Below the pieces are notes generated by a model. That model ran no database searches. It had not been told where the DNA came from and saw only the letters and a list, made by a program, of their open reading frames with translations. A DNA stretch of 11,573 nt from Lachnospiraceae bacterium (GTDB lineage Bacteria > Bacillota > Clostridia > Lachnospirales > Lachnospiraceae): positions 1 through 11,573 of the forward strand of contig JAJQCU010000251.1 of the NCBI GenBank assembly GCA_021202575.1. Reading direction: 5' to 3'. Of the stretch, positions 1 to 6,198 are shown one piece after another. How positions within the stretch are numbered: the first letter of the stretch is position 1; every line of letters begins with the position of its first letter. A program made the translations under genes and the position numbers.

Positions 1-1
1 A

Positions 2-121
2 ACAGGAAGGACCCGGGGGAGGGCACCGCTTATGCTTTCCGCGGTCTACGTCTGGCATCTGTACTGTGGCCTGTATTTTTTTGCCAGTCTGGTGGCTGGC
101 GCAAGCTACTGGATGAGGTGA
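2..121 (+). CDS. C-terminal fragment of a probable membrane protein (5' end outside window)
   Basis: Reading frame 2 is open from the window edge to a TGA at 119-121. Its last ~30 residues are strongly hydrophobic and aromatic (AVYVWHLYCGLYFFASLVAG), as in the final transmembrane helix of an integral membrane protein, and end in a short basic tail. The stop lies 5 bases before a possible GTG start of the hydrolase gene, so the two are probably one transcript. By inference from that neighbour it could be a membrane O-acyltransferase (MBOAT or acyltransferase-3 type), which often pairs with SGNH hydrolases, but no family motif is visible in the piece present. The other two forward frames are also open for most of this stretch; this frame was chosen for its membrane-like composition. 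Confidence 0.45.
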   Translation, partial: TGRTRGRAPLMLSAVYVWHLYCGLYFFASLVAGASYWMR

Positions 122-176
122 CGGGGTGGCGAAAATGCTGACGAGGGAAGCTGCCGGAAACGGAAGGCAGGGAAAA

Positions 177-1022
177 ATGAAGTCTTTTTTGAAAAAATCT
201 GTTCTGATTCTGCTGACGATACTGATCCTGGCCGGACTGATCTATGAGGTGAGCGGGCCGGTCAAAAATCTGCATTATCAGTATTTAAAAAATAAAGGCG
301 CGGCTTACGCGCAAGGGATCAAAATCGGCGTGCTGGGAGACAGTATCTGGGGCAATGTGAAGGATGAGACAGGCATCGCGGCTGTTATAGAGCAGGAGCT
401 GGAAGTGGAAATTTACAACTGCGCCATCGGCGGGACCCAGGCGTCGTACAGCGGATGGAACGATGGAAAGCCGGATCAGTCTCTGATGGCGATTACGGAT
501 CAGGTGATTTTCGGGGCAGCGCCATATGAGGACGGCAGTGTGGACCAGAGCTATCTGGAGACTGACTGGCAGGAGATGGATTATATTTTTTTCTCCTATG
601 GGCTGAATGATTATTTCGCGGGAATCGTCAGTCAGGGAGAGGATCCTTATGCCACGGACACTTATGCCGGAGCCATCCGGACAGCTCTGGAGGCGTGGAG
701 GGAATACGCTCCCCAGGCGACATTTGTGCTCTGCGCGCAGAACTTTTCCCAGCTGTATTCTTATGGGAAAGTGGTGGATGACAGTGATACATTGAACTAC
801 GGGGGCGGCACGGGGCTGGATTATGTGGAGGCGCTGCGCCGGATTGCGGAAGAGTATGAGGATGTGATTTTCATCAATATTTATGAGGATGTTCATATTG
901 ATATGAGCAACTGCACGCTTATGCTGGAGGATGGGACCCATTTTACAGCTTATGGCAGAGAAATTTACGCGAAGGATGTGGTAAAATATCTCGCGAAGGA
1001 TTTGATTGCAAAGTATGGGTAA
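177..1022 (+). CDS. Membrane-anchored or secreted SGNH/GDSL-family hydrolase
   Basis: This is an esterase/acylhydrolase of the SGNH fold, expected to act outside the membrane on an O-acyl group of a surface polymer or glycan. Numbered from the ATG at 177 (281 aa), a basic N-terminus (MKSFLKKS) leads into a hydrophobic signal-anchor at about residues 6-24 with no lipobox cysteine. Block I is GVLGDS, with nucleophile Ser56. The oxyanion-hole blocks are CAIGG (82-86) and GLND (142-145, Asn144). The C-terminal DGTH supplies Asp252 and His255, so the catalytic set is complete. I chose ATG 177 because it puts the signal sequence at the N-terminus and has GGAAGG 9 bases upstream. An in-frame GTG at 126, with GAGG 7 bases upstream, would add 17 polar residues and cannot be excluded. 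The natural substrate cannot be read from the sequence. Confidence 0.85.
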   Translation: MKSFLKKSVLILLTILILAGLIYEVSGPVKNLHYQYLKNKGAAYAQGIKIGVLGDSIWGNVKDETGIAAVIEQELEVEIYNCAIGGTQASYSGWNDGKPDQSLMAITDQVIFGAAPYEDGSVDQSYLETDWQEMDYIFFSYGLNDYFAGIVSQGEDPYATDTYAGAIRTALEAWREYAPQATFVLCAQNFSQLYSYGKVVDDSDTLNYGGGTGLDYVEALRRIAEEYEDVIFINIYEDVHIDMSNCTLMLEDGTHFTAYGREIYAKDVVKYLAKDLIAKYG

Positions 1023-1035
1023 AAGGGTGTATACT
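1006..1035 (+). promoter_or_regulatory. Candidate sigma-A-type promoter for kduD
   Basis: TTGCAA (1006-1011) and TATACT (1030-1035) are separated by 18 bases, giving 4/6 and 5/6 matches to the consensus boxes. The -10 lies just after the hydrolase stop and about 78 bases before the kduD ATG. The -35 box overlaps the end of the hydrolase gene. It is plausible by position and sequence only. Confidence 0.4.
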
Positions 1036-1112
1036 ATGAGCATCGGGGGAAGCATGGGGTAAGGCGGAGTCCCGGCGGTTATGAGAGCATTCACAAAAGG
1101 AGGGTATTTCAT

Positions 1113-1874
1113 ATGATTCTGGATTTATTTAAACTGGATGGCAGGGTTGCGGTAGTTACCGGAGCCAACACGGGGCTTGGCCAGGGTATGAGCGTGGCGT
1201 TAGCTCAGGCGGGCGCCAAAGTCGTGGGCGTGGCGCGGCGCTCCTGCGCGGATACGCAGGCGAAGATTGAGGAATTCGGCGGTTCCTTCACGGAGGTCAT
1301 CTGCGATATTTCTGATATGGAGTCCATTCCGAATATTTTAACCGGAGCGCGTGAGGCATACGGCAGGGTTGATATCCTTGTCAATAACGCCGGCGTGATT
1401 ATTCGCAACGACGCCATTGATTATACAGAGGAGGACTGGGATAAGGTAGTCAATCTCAATGAGAAAATTGTGTATTTCCTGAGCCAGGCCTTTGCGAGGC
1501 AGTACATAGCCCAGGGAGGCGGAGGCAAGATTATCAGCGTCGCTTCCATGCTGGCTTATCAGGGAGGCATCCGGGTACCCTCCTATACGGCGTCCAAGTC
1601 CGCGGTTATGGGCATGACCAAGGCTATGGCCAATGAATGGGCAAAGTACGGCATCAATGTCAACGCCATCGCGCCGGGATATATGGCCACCAACAATACG
1701 GCTCAGCTGCGGGGAGACGCCAACAGAAGCGAAGCCATTCTGGATCGGATTCCGGCGGAGCGCTGGGGAACGCCCGAGGATATGATGGGCGCGGTTGTAT
1801 ATCTGGCTTCAGCCGCTTCAGAGTATGTAAACGGCTTTACTCTTGCGGTGGACGGCGGCTGGCTGGCAAGGTAA
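1113..1874 (+). CDS. kduD: 2-dehydro-3-deoxy-D-gluconate 5-dehydrogenase (KduD), SDR family
   Basis: This cytoplasmic short-chain dehydrogenase interconverts 2,5-diketo-3-deoxygluconate and 2-keto-3-deoxygluconate with NAD(H). The step lies in breakdown of unsaturated uronates from pectin or glycosaminoglycans. The 253-aa length is typical. Seen features: the Rossmann motif TGANTGLG (16-23), NNAG (91-94), structural Asn114, catalytic Ser145, and the Tyr158/Lys162 pair in SYTASK. Runs such as GGIRVPSYTASKS, NVNAIAPGYMATNNT and the terminal VDGGWLAR are characteristic of KduD rather than of generic SDRs, and the N-terminus (MILDLFKLDG) also matches that family. A strong AAAGGAGGG (1096-1104) precedes the ATG. 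No kduI, kdgK or kdgA is next to it, so it is an orphan of its pathway within this window. Gluconate 5-dehydrogenase is a common alternative label for close relatives. Confidence 0.9.
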   Translation: MILDLFKLDGRVAVVTGANTGLGQGMSVALAQAGAKVVGVARRSCADTQAKIEEFGGSFTEVICDISDMESIPNILTGAREAYGRVDILVNNAGVIIRNDAIDYTEEDWDKVVNLNEKIVYFLSQAFARQYIAQGGGGKIISVASMLAYQGGIRVPSYTASKSAVMGMTKAMANEWAKYGINVNAIAPGYMATNNTAQLRGDANRSEAILDRIPAERWGTPEDMMGAVVYLASAASEYVNGFTLAVDGGWLAR

Positions 1875-1933
1875 AGAGAGGCTGCGAAAATGATTTCGTG
1901 ACAGTTCCTGATTGAGGAGAAGAGATACCGGAT

Positions 1934-2038
1934 ATGAAGAAGGTCAGTAAAAGAAAAGCAAAAAGGATCGCGTCCGCGGCGATCTGTGTTATTATTGTAG
2001 CGGCCATGCTGCTTTCGCTGGTGGTATCTTTTTTATAG
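1934..2038 (+). CDS. 34-residue single-pass membrane peptide
   Basis: A short ORF begins ATG AAG AAG and stops at TAG 2036-2038. The product has a very basic head (MKKVSKRKAKR, seven Lys/Arg) followed by a ~21-residue hydrophobic span (IASAAICVIIVAAMLLSLVV) ending SFL, the layout of an N-in, C-out membrane peptide. GAGGAGA (1914-1920) lies 13 bases upstream, a rather long gap for a ribosome binding site. It sits between kduD and the VanW-family gene on the same strand. The size and charge pattern resemble the tiny DUF4044/Prli42-type membrane proteins of Firmicutes (Prli42 anchors the stressosome in Listeria), but that link is only a resemblance. No function can be assigned from the sequence. 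Confidence 0.6.
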   Translation: MKKVSKRKAKRIASAAICVIIVAAMLLSLVVSFL

Positions 2039-2061
2039 GAAGAAACAGCGGAAGGGAATGG

Positions 2062-2098
2062 CGGATTCCGGAACGGTTTCATGATGTGCCGGAATCCG
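2062..2098 (+). other. Perfect 10-bp inverted repeat (hairpin) upstream of the VanW gene
   Basis: CGGATTCCGG (2062-2071) is followed after 17 bases by its exact reverse complement CCGGAATCCG (2089-2098). No T-tract follows, so it is not a classical intrinsic terminator. It lies between the small membrane ORF and the ribosome binding site of the VanW gene. It could be an RNA processing or stability element, or a protein-binding site. Confidence 0.5.
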
Positions 2099-2133
2099 AA
2101 AGGCAGTTTGCCGGATGGCAATGAGGAGAGAGG

Positions 2134-3675
2134 ATGAAGAAATTCCGGAAATGTTGGAAATGGATAGCTGTGATGGCACTTGCAGGGATCTGCCTTGTGT
2201 CACTGCAGGGAACTGTGAGGGCGAAGGCGGAAGAGACGGATACGGCTCCCACGGGCGTCTATGTCGACAGTGTTGACATTTCGGGGATGACGCTGGAACA
2301 GGCCACAGGCGCGGTGGAGGCGTATGTGGAAGACCTTCTGCAGACGGAGCTTGTTCTTCAGTATACGGCGGAGGGCAGCAGGGTGGCGGAGATTACCGTT
2401 ACCGCCGCCCAGCTTGGAGGCAGCTGGAGCAATGTGGAGATTGTAGAGGAGGCTGTGTCCGCGGGAAAGAGCGGTAACGTGGTGGAGCGCTATAAGGCGC
2501 TGAAGGATCTGGAACGCACCAATAAGGTGTATGAAGTGGAAATCAGCTTTGACCAGACGGCCATTCAGGAGTTTATAGAGCAGAACTGCACAGCCTATGA
2601 TCAGGCCGCGGTCAATTATTCCCTGACCCGCAGCGGCGGCTCCTTCCAGGTCGTCGCGGGTTCCACCGGTTACGCGGTGAATGTGGAAGAATCAGCGGCG
2701 AATATTGCGGCAGCGCTGAACGAAGGCTGGGATAAAACCGCGTGTGCCCTGGAGCTGACAGTGGAGGTAGAGGAGCCGCAGGGTTCCGCCGAGGAGCTTT
2801 CCAGAGTACAGGATGTGATAGGTACTTATTCTACCAGCTTTTCCGGAGCCACCTCAGCCAAAATCGCCAACATTACAAATGGGGCCAGGCTGATCAACGG
2901 TGTGACGGTCTACCCGGGAGAGGAATTTTCTTTTGACTCTTATTCTTCTCCTTATACTACAGACAATGGGTTCGTGACCGGAAAGGCATACGAGGCCGGA
3001 AAGGTGGTGGACAGTGTGGGCGGAGGAATCTGTCAGGTTTCCTCTACGCTCTATAACGCGGTGCTGCGGGCGGAGCTGGAGGTCACCATGCGCTACAACC
3101 ATTCCATGATTGTGGGGTATGTGCCGATCTCCTCGGACGCTACGCTGGCGGAGTCCTCCGGCAAGGATTTCCGGTTTGTCAATGACACAGATACGCCGGT
3201 TTACATTGAGGCCTATGTCAGCGGCACGACTCTTACGGTGAATATTTACGGTGAGGAGACAAGGGCCTCTAACCGGACGGTGGAGTTTGAAAGCGTGATT
3301 CTGGAAACCATCGATCCTGGAGCGGATGTGATCTATACAGACGCGTCCCAGCCCATTGGCTATGTGTCGACCAGCAGCGCTTACACGGGATATAAAGCAC
3401 AGCTGTGGAAGGTGGTTTATGTGGACGGGGTAGAGCAGAGCCGAACCCAGGTGAACAGCAGCAACTACAGCGCGGTGGCGAGAACAGCTACTTTTGGAAC
3501 AGCTACCTCCGATGAAAGCCAGGCGGCGGCCATGAATGAGGCTCTGGCTACCGGAAGCATTGATTACGTCAAGAGCGTGGTGAATTCGCTGCTGGCGGCG
3601 GGGACGACCACAGAGACCGCGGAGACAACAACGGAGGCTGCGACGACGGAAGATACGTCAGCCGCAACTGAGTAA
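2134..3675 (+). CDS. Secreted VanW-family cell-wall protein with a G5-like domain
   Basis: A 513-aa exported protein. Residues 1-31 form a signal peptide (basic start, hydrophobic core, cleavage probably near VRAKA). Residues ~40-215 contain the GVYVDSVDISGMTLEQA pattern typical of the putative peptidoglycan-binding repeats found before VanW domains. The VanW domain spans ~222-375 and carries the family signature GGGICQVSSTLYNAV (296-310), with RYNHS (320-324) and SSDATL (333-338) downstream. Residues ~376-455 resemble a G5 domain, then a Thr/Glu/Ala-rich tail (491-513) ends the protein with no LPxTG sorting signal. VanW proteins are linked to the cell envelope, and VanW itself lies in some glycopeptide-resistance clusters, but their biochemical role is not settled. 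No van genes are nearby, so a resistance role is not indicated. GAGGAG (2123-2128) supports ATG 2134. Confidence 0.88.
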   Translation: MKKFRKCWKWIAVMALAGICLVSLQGTVRAKAEETDTAPTGVYVDSVDISGMTLEQATGAVEAYVEDLLQTELVLQYTAEGSRVAEITVTAAQLGGSWSNVEIVEEAVSAGKSGNVVERYKALKDLERTNKVYEVEISFDQTAIQEFIEQNCTAYDQAAVNYSLTRSGGSFQVVAGSTGYAVNVEESAANIAAALNEGWDKTACALELTVEVEEPQGSAEELSRVQDVIGTYSTSFSGATSAKIANITNGARLINGVTVYPGEEFSFDSYSSPYTTDNGFVTGKAYEAGKVVDSVGGGICQVSSTLYNAVLRAELEVTMRYNHSMIVGYVPISSDATLAESSGKDFRFVNDTDTPVYIEAYVSGTTLTVNIYGEETRASNRTVEFESVILETIDPGADVIYTDASQPIGYVSTSSAYTGYKAQLWKVVYVDGVEQSRTQVNSSNYSAVARTATFGTATSDESQAAAMNEALATGSIDYVKSVVNSLLAAGTTTETAETTTEAATTEDTSAATE

Positions 3676-3687
3676 GAGAAAGATACT

Positions 3688-4311
3688 GTGGAAAAGGAAG
3701 AGGACTTATCGAAGGAAGAGAAATCCTGCCGGGATATGTGCGGGGCTGTAAATTTTTCTGAAAAAAAAGCCAGTCCCGGCATGAGCATTGTGATGAGCCG
3801 CTGGATCGGTCTGCAGGGGACATCCCGGATCGTGCGGGAGCATGGAAAAGAGGTGTCCGCGCGGTTGCCGGACCGAATGCTTCAACAGATGAAGACTTTC
3901 GGGGATGCGCTGCCTGCGGCCAGGGAGGCGGAGATCGCGGCTCGCTTTGACGTATGTGAAATGCGTGAAATCAGAGACGGCGGAATCTGGCGCGCTCTCT
4001 GGGAGATGGCTGAAGATCAGAATGCTGGGCTGACCGTGCGGCTGTGGAGCATACCGGTCAGGCAGGAGACTATAGAAGTCTGTGAGATATTCGGGCTGAA
4101 TCCCTACGAGCTTTTATCCGGCGGTGCGTTTCTGATGGTGACCGGCCAGGGGGAGGCGCTGGCGGCGGAGCTTGAGGAAGCAGGGATTCACGCGGCGGTC
4201 ATCGGATGGATTACAGATTCCAATGACAGGATCGTGCTGCACCGCACTTCTCAGGGGATTAAAAAAAGATATTTGAACCGGCCCGGAGCCGATGAAATTG
4301 AGAAGCTGTGA
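3688..4311 (+). CDS. AIR synthase-related C-terminal-domain protein (HypE/hydrogenase-maturation-like, lacking the N-terminal half)
   Basis: The 207-aa product aligns by eye with the C-terminal half of AIR-synthase/HypE-like hydrogenase maturation proteins of Clostridia. Matching stretches are MSRWIGLQGT (36-45), DGGIWRALWEMAE (97-109), IPVRQETIEVCEIFGLNPYE (122-141) and SNDRIV (178-183). Full-length relatives run to ~330 aa, with an N-terminal ATP-binding/dimerisation domain that is absent here. A TAA in the same frame at 3673-3675 prevents upstream extension, so the shortness is not a start-site mistake. The usual HDVTEGG motif reads MREIRDGG (92-99). It probably does not perform the usual ATP-dependent chemistry; a binding or scaffold role is a guess. 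The GTG start has a weak purine-rich leader (AGAGAAAGA). ATG 3736 and ATG 3781 are alternatives. It lies 12 bases after the VanW stop and is probably co-transcribed. Confidence 0.72.
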   Translation: MEKEEDLSKEEKSCRDMCGAVNFSEKKASPGMSIVMSRWIGLQGTSRIVREHGKEVSARLPDRMLQQMKTFGDALPAAREAEIAARFDVCEMREIRDGGIWRALWEMAEDQNAGLTVRLWSIPVRQETIEVCEIFGLNPYELLSGGAFLMVTGQGEALAAELEEAGIHAAVIGWITDSNDRIVLHRTSQGIKKRYLNRPGADEIEKL

Positions 4312-4312
4312 T

Positions 4313-4377
4313 ATTGGCGGATATGATGCGGGAGCTTTAACGGAAGGTATCGGCGGATACAGTATGGAAGCTATAAT
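4313..4377 (+). promoter_or_regulatory. Candidate promoter and operator repeats for the alaR-alaT pair
   Basis: A perfect TATAAT lies at 4372-4377, 71 bases before the regulator ATG, but no recognisable -35 box sits at the right distance. Two near-identical direct repeats, ATTGGCGGATA (4313-4323) and ATCGGCGGATA (4349-4359), lie just upstream, 36 bases apart start to start; the second covers the -35 position. A strong -10, a weak -35 and upstream repeats suggest a regulated promoter, perhaps bound by the Lrp-type protein itself. That is inference. Confidence 0.4.
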
Positions 4378-4435
4378 CAGTCATATCGGCATGACAGCTT
4401 CTAAAGGCATAGAGTTATTTGCTGTAATAGAAAAT

Positions 4436-4442
4436 GAGGAGG
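4436..4442 (+). promoter_or_regulatory. Ribosome binding site that fixes the alaR start
   Basis: GAGGAGG lies 6 bases before ATG 4449. An upstream in-frame ATG at 4434 overlaps this site and has no Shine-Dalgarno of its own, so ATG 4449 is preferred. Confidence 0.7.
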
Positions 4443-4448
4443 CAGGCA

Positions 4449-4928
4449 ATGAGAGAAGAGCTGCTGAGCATTATTGAAAAAAACAGCCGTATCGACACAA
4501 AGGAGCTGGCTGTGATTCTGGGAGTGGAGGAGATAGATGTCGTCAACGAGATGGCGGCCATGGAGGCGGAGGGACTGATCTGCGGCTATCATACGCTGAT
4601 CAACTGGGATAAAACCTCGAGAGAACGGGTGTCCGCTCTGATTGAGGTGCGGGTGACGCCACAGCGGGGGCAGGGCTTCGACAGCGTGGCGGAGCGGATT
4701 TACAGATATCCGGAGGTTCACGCGGTTTACCTGATCAGCGGCGGCTATGATCTGCTGGTTACCCTGGAGGGCAAGACTCTGAAGGAGGTTTCCGCTTTTG
4801 TCTCCCAGAAGCTGTCTACCCTGGACAGCGTGCTGAGCACGGCCACTCATTTTATTCTGAAAAAATACAAGGATCACGGCACAATTCTGGAGAAGGTCGA
4901 GGATGAGAGGGAGCTGATCACGCCATGA
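4449..4928 (+). CDS. alaR: Lrp/AsnC-family transcriptional regulator (AlaR/YugG-like)
   Basis: A 159-aa one-component regulator. Residues 1-50 form the winged helix-turn-helix typical of the family (LLSIIEKNSRIDTKELAVIL, then EMAAMEAEGLICGYHTLINW). Residues ~62-140 form the ligand-binding and oligomerising RAM domain, with the conserved SGGYDLLV (97-104). Lrp/AsnC proteins assemble as dimers to octamers and sense amino acids. The stop overlaps the aminotransferase start (ATGA, 4925-4928), indicating translational coupling. In Bacillus subtilis the homologous pair yugG-yugH (alaR-alaT) has the same order, with AlaR controlling the alanine transaminase. I infer the same here, with an amino acid such as alanine as effector. 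The gene symbol rests on this context and is less certain than the family. Confidence 0.85.
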   Translation: MREELLSIIEKNSRIDTKELAVILGVEEIDVVNEMAAMEAEGLICGYHTLINWDKTSRERVSALIEVRVTPQRGQGFDSVAERIYRYPEVHAVYLISGGYDLLVTLEGKTLKEVSAFVSQKLSTLDSVLSTATHFILKKYKDHGTILEKVEDERELITP

Positions 4929-6106
4929 GAGATCCGTTAAGTAAGACCGTGGCGGAGATTAAGCCCTCCGGTATCAGAAAATTTTTTGACATTGTAAGTG
5001 AGATGAAGGACGCCATCTCTCTGGGAGTGGGGGAGCCGGACTTTGACACTCCCTGGCATATCCGGGAGGAGGGAATCTATTCCCTGGAAAAGGGCCGTAC
5101 CTTTTATACCTCCAACGCCGGCTTAAAGGAGCTCAAGCAGGAAATCGCCAGATATCATATGCGCCATAATAACATAAGCTATGATTACAATCACCAGGTA
5201 CTTGTGACAGTAGGAGGCTCAGAAGCCATTGATATCGGCCTGCGGGCCATGTGCGAGCCGGGAGATGAGGTGCTGATACCCCAGCCCAGCTATGTCTCCT
5301 ATGAGCCCTGCGCTATTCTGGCCGGAGCAAAGCCGGTGATCATCGACCTGAAGGCGGAGAACGAATTCCGCCTGATGCCGCAGGAGCTGGAGGAGAAGAT
5401 CACGGAGAAGACGAAAATCCTGATTCTCCCCTTCCCCAACAACCCGACCGGGGCGATCATGGAGAGAGCGGATCTGGAGGCCATCGCCAAAGTGATCGAG
5501 GCCCATGATCTGTATGTGATCAGCGATGAAATTTACGCGGCTCTGACCTACAAGGATAAGCATGTGTCTATTGCGGAAATTCCCGGAATGTATGAGAGAA
5601 CCGTCCTGATTAACGGCTTTTCCAAGGCCTTTGCCATGACCGGCTGGCGTCTGGGCTATGCCTGCGGACCGGCGCCCATTATTGAGCAGATGACCAAGAT
5701 TCACCAGTTTGCAATTATGTGCGCGCCCACTACCAGCCAGTACGCTGCGGTGGAAGCTTTGAGAAACGGGGACGATGATGTGGAGGAGATGCGCATGGCT
5801 TACAACCAGCGCAGACGCTTTCTGTTACATACCTTTCAGGAGATGGGGCTGGAGTGCTTTGAGCCTTACGGAGCCTTTTACGTCTTCCCTTGTATTAAGG
5901 AATTCGGCATGACCAGTGATGAGTTCGCCGCCCGGTTTCTGGAGGAGGAAAAGGTAGCTGTGGTGCCGGGCACGGCCTTCGGCGATTCCGGAGAGGGCTT
6001 TATCCGCATTTCCTACGCCTATTCCCTGGAGAATCTGAAGGTTGCCATAGGCAGGCTGGGGCACTTTATTGAAAGGCTGCGGGAAGAGCAGAAGAATAAA
6101 GCATAA
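4925..6106 (+). CDS. alaT: PLP-dependent class I aminotransferase (AlaT/YugH-like)
   Basis: A 393-aa cytoplasmic fold-type I aminotransferase that moves an amino group between an amino acid, probably alanine, and a 2-oxo acid through pyridoxal phosphate. Seen: the N-terminal GIRKFF and SLGVGEPDF (32-40), YTSNAG (61-66), PNNPTG with Asn173, SDEIY with Asp201, the Schiff-base lysine Lys234 in GFSKAFAMTGWRLGY, GAFYVFP (316-322), and the carboxylate-binding Arg361 in GFIRISY. All key residues are present at normal length. The GIRKFF/SLGVGEPDF start and the Lrp-type partner match B. subtilis AlaT (YugH) better than aspartate or aromatic aminotransferases, though substrate cannot be proven from sequence. 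The purine-rich AGAGGGAG lies about 12 bases before the ATG, and the 4-base overlap suggests coupling to alaR. Confidence 0.9.
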   Translation: MRDPLSKTVAEIKPSGIRKFFDIVSEMKDAISLGVGEPDFDTPWHIREEGIYSLEKGRTFYTSNAGLKELKQEIARYHMRHNNISYDYNHQVLVTVGGSEAIDIGLRAMCEPGDEVLIPQPSYVSYEPCAILAGAKPVIIDLKAENEFRLMPQELEEKITEKTKILILPFPNNPTGAIMERADLEAIAKVIEAHDLYVISDEIYAALTYKDKHVSIAEIPGMYERTVLINGFSKAFAMTGWRLGYACGPAPIIEQMTKIHQFAIMCAPTTSQYAAVEALRNGDDDVEEMRMAYNQRRRFLLHTFQEMGLECFEPYGAFYVFPCIKEFGMTSDEFAARFLEEEKVAVVPGTAFGDSGEGFIRISYAYSLENLKVAIGRLGHFIERLREEQKNKA

Positions 6107-6123
6107 TTTGACAGAATCATCTG

Positions 6124-6153
6124 CTGGCGGCCGCGGAAATGGCCGCCAGTTTC
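6124..6153 (+). terminator. Intrinsic terminator-like hairpin after alaT
   Basis: CTGGCGGCC (6124-6132) and GGCCGCCAG (6141-6149) form a perfect 9-bp GC-rich stem with an 8-base loop, followed by a short, interrupted T-run (TTTCATT). It lies 17 bases after the aminotransferase stop. The weak T-tract makes partial readthrough into trmL likely. Confidence 0.65.
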
Positions 6154-6198
6154 ATTGTGCTAATGGCGCATGATGGAAGGGAGGGTGCAAAATTAAAC

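Noticed and set aside
285..1112. 275-aa minus-strand ORF opposite the SGNH hydrolase
   Set aside because: The plus strand carries a complete SGNH motif set; the antisense translation has no coherent domain and no Shine-Dalgarno site.
3604..3672. Thr/Glu/Ala-rich codons at the end of the VanW gene as a tandem DNA repeat
   Set aside because: The ACG/ACA/GAG/GCG codons are irregular with no fixed repeat unit; this is low-complexity protein sequence, not a DNA repeat array.
2134..3675. Glycopeptide-resistance determinant, suggested by the VanW family name
   Set aside because: No vanH, vanA/B, vanX, vanR or vanS genes are adjacent; VanW domains are common in envelope proteins of Clostridia unrelated to resistance.
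4292..4477. 61-aa ORF in the gap before the Lrp-type regulator
   Set aside because: It overlaps the ends of both flanking genes, has no ribosome binding site, shows no domain-like pattern, and covers the likely promoter region.
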